Source: Balneolaceae bacterium
GTDB taxonomy: Bacteria; Bacteroidota; Rhodothermia; Balneolales; Balneolaceae
Length of the DNA: 64,000 bases
Direction: 5' to 3'
Assembly (NCBI GenBank): GCA_017795005.1
Contig: CP051242.1
Location: 2,968,119-3,032,118 of the forward strand
The position numbers and the translations under genes are program-made. The notes below the pieces were generated by a model. It was not told where the DNA came from and ran no database searches. It saw nothing but the letters and a program-made list of their open reading frames with translations. Of the stretch, positions 62,925-64,000 are shown in pieces; the stretch's first letter is position 1; each line of letters starts with the position of its first letter.

Positions 62925-63338
62925 ATGGAATCAACCTACATCTTCGTTTATGGACTCCTGAAATCAATGTATGATAATGAACCAGCTAAATTCATTCGTA
63001 AAAATTGCACTCTAGTAGATGAAGGATGGTTTCCCGGTACATTGATTGATATCGGTTCTTATCCTGGTGCTCTATTTAAACCTGAATCTGAATCAAAAGT
63101 ATTTGGTGAAGTTTATAGGATCGATAAAAACGAAACGGAATTGGTCGAGTTTCTGGATCATTTTGAGGGAGTAGGTAATCAATTTGAACAACCCAATGAG
63201 TATGTTCGGAAAGTAATTCCTGTTACTATGAAAGAGAGTTCGGTAAAGGCATCCTGCTATTTATACAATTGGAACTACGATAATCTAAAAGTGATTAGCA
63301 GTGGCAGATATAAAAATGCAAAAGGAAACAGAGATTAA
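62925..63338 (+). CDS. Gamma-glutamylcyclotransferase-fold (GGCT/AIG2-like) protein
   Basis: The protein begins with the family signature FVYGLLKSMYDNEP and contains TLIDIGSYPGAL, EVYRID, FLDHFEGVG with the probable catalytic Glu, and ends with ISSGRYK. GGCT-like enzymes turn gamma-glutamyl-amino acids into 5-oxoproline; several bacterial members have unknown substrates. It has 137 residues, normal for the fold. It is followed after two bases by a small membrane protein gene. Confidence 0.88.
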   Translation: MESTYIFVYGLLKSMYDNEPAKFIRKNCTLVDEGWFPGTLIDIGSYPGALFKPESESKVFGEVYRIDKNETELVEFLDHFEGVGNQFEQPNEYVRKVIPVTMKESSVKASCYLYNWNYDNLKVISSGRYKNAKGNRD

Positions 63339-63340
63339 GT

Positions 63341-63751
63341 ATGACAGCCGGAGAAGAAGCGAAAAATAAATCCAGAATGGGACTTGGTTTCCTGGTTGGT
63401 ATACTCGGCGGTTATTTTGTTGTTGAAGTATTTGTCAGGTTGGGATATTCGATTGGTTTGTATGAACTTACATCAAAGACCAATATGAATTACCTGATAA
63501 GTATTGCTTCGGGGTTAGCTACGGGTATTCTCACCGTATTCATTAGCAAAGAGCGCCAATTAAGAATTCTGCTTTTTGTCGTGGGATCCTTATTAATCAT
63601 GGATCATATCGCTTTTTTCTCGAATACTAATTTCAGCCTTTCCAGGATGATTAACCGAATGTTGATTGATTTCAGTTTACTCTTTGGGGGCTTAATTGTC
63701 TATAAACTAATACAGAAACCACCTGCCCGCACATCTCCCGAAGAATTGTAA
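63341..63751 (+). CDS. Small membrane protein, unknown
   Basis: A 136-residue protein with about four membrane helices (about 13-35, 49-66, 72-90 and 98-118) and a hydrophilic C-terminus. No motif is recognised. The start lies two bases after the GGCT gene stop, so the two are probably co-transcribed. About 150 bases of AT-rich DNA follow, in which I see no feature before the next partial gene. Confidence 0.7.
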   Translation: MTAGEEAKNKSRMGLGFLVGILGGYFVVEVFVRLGYSIGLYELTSKTNMNYLISIASGLATGILTVFISKERQLRILLFVVGSLLIMDHIAFFSNTNFSLSRMINRMLIDFSLLFGGLIVYKLIQKPPARTSPEEL

Positions 63752-63912
63752 TCGAAGGTCTTACTCTACTTAAAAGTCAATACCTACTTTGTGTATAATT
63801 CGATACCGATATAAGGTATTAATTACTGTTTTATATAAATTTAGTTGACTTCAATTCTTAATCAATTAACTTTTGGGATGCATAATGCTTATAACTAAAA
63901 ATGAGGATTGAA

Positions 63913-64000
63913 ATGAGTAATTCAGTAATTGATTCAAAAACACAAGAACATAATTTTGGGTTTTGGCCTGTAACCGAAAAAGTAAAAACAACCTTAAACC
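63913..64000 (+). CDS. Start of a gene cut by the window end
   Basis: An open frame from ATG 63913, with an AGGA-like site upstream, runs to the end of the window and reads MSNSVIDSKTQEHNFGFWPV and onward. An in-frame ATG at 63901 is an alternative start. Too short to identify. Confidence 0.55.
   Translation, partial: MSNSVIDSKTQEHNFGFWPVTEKVKTTLN

Noticed and set aside
1-64000. CRISPR arrays, tRNA and rRNA genes, prophage genes
   Set aside because: Looked for regular spaced repeats, conserved tRNA arms such as GGTTCGAATCC, rRNA core sequences and phage structural genes; none was found.

Overview
The window is a stretch of AT-rich chromosome, mostly housekeeping genes in short operons on both strands. 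Several signs point to the Bacteroidota/Balneolota side of the FCB superphylum, most like a marine Balneolaceae-type bacterium; this is inference from gene style, not a database result. The signs are three C-terminal type IX secretion (T9SS) sorting tails of the NYPNPFNP type, lipoprotein and -AQ type signal peptides, an AccD without its zinc cysteines, DUF3109 and DUF6768 genes, and TATCTT(T/C)-type -10 candidates. No rRNA, tRNA, CRISPR array or prophage was seen.

Layout. 1-4.9 kb: the tail of a T9SS cargo gene, a frameshifted PorV/PorQ-like barrel gene, a cysteine desulfurase, a LOG-family protein and two small membrane or lipoprotein genes. 4.9-12.1 kb: an acyl-CoA ligase, a Fur-family regulator, and a leftward cinA - outer membrane barrel - ftsX operon. 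12.3-16.8 kb: a propeller-like lipoprotein and a subtilase with a beta-helix, whose T9SS tail is split off by a frameshift. 16.8-23.6 kb: pgsA, pgpA, pyrE, miaB and a membrane protein, then rpoN and DUF3109 on the other strand. 23.7-32.1 kb: an M16 peptidase, a cupin, two tandem LVIVD-repeat lipoproteins and a DUF305 protein. 32.3-41.7 kb: a phosphosugar mutase, then a vitamin B12-controlled island in which one cobalamin riboswitch precedes nrdBA and a second precedes btuB and a T9SS-tailed beta-propeller gene. 41.7-51.7 kb: a GAF histidine kinase, dprA, obg, accD, an esterase, tsaB, pyrC, a REP-type Y1 transposase flanked by repeats, a CDF metal transporter and a small barrel. 51.8-64 kb: small enzymes, xseA, a porin-like protein, pheA, an ECF sigma factor with DUF6768, azurin, DUF4386, an MDR reductase, a nucleotide cyclase - TPR - AraC fusion, a GGCT protein and unknowns.

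The most interesting region is the B12 island. NrdB has Phe111 where the radical tyrosine normally sits and Glu73 as first metal ligand, the pattern of class Ic reductases. It is read from a B12 riboswitch, so this B12-independent enzyme should be made when B12 is scarce. The neighbouring riboswitch should at the same time switch on B12 uptake through BtuB and an adjacent secreted propeller. That propeller looks like a T9SS-exported counterpart of the Bacteroides B12-capturing lipoprotein BtuG.

Three genes (near 2140, 16200 and 51860) each carry a single-base frameshift that restores a sensible protein when corrected. Whether these are sequence errors or real lesions should be settled before conclusions are drawn from them.
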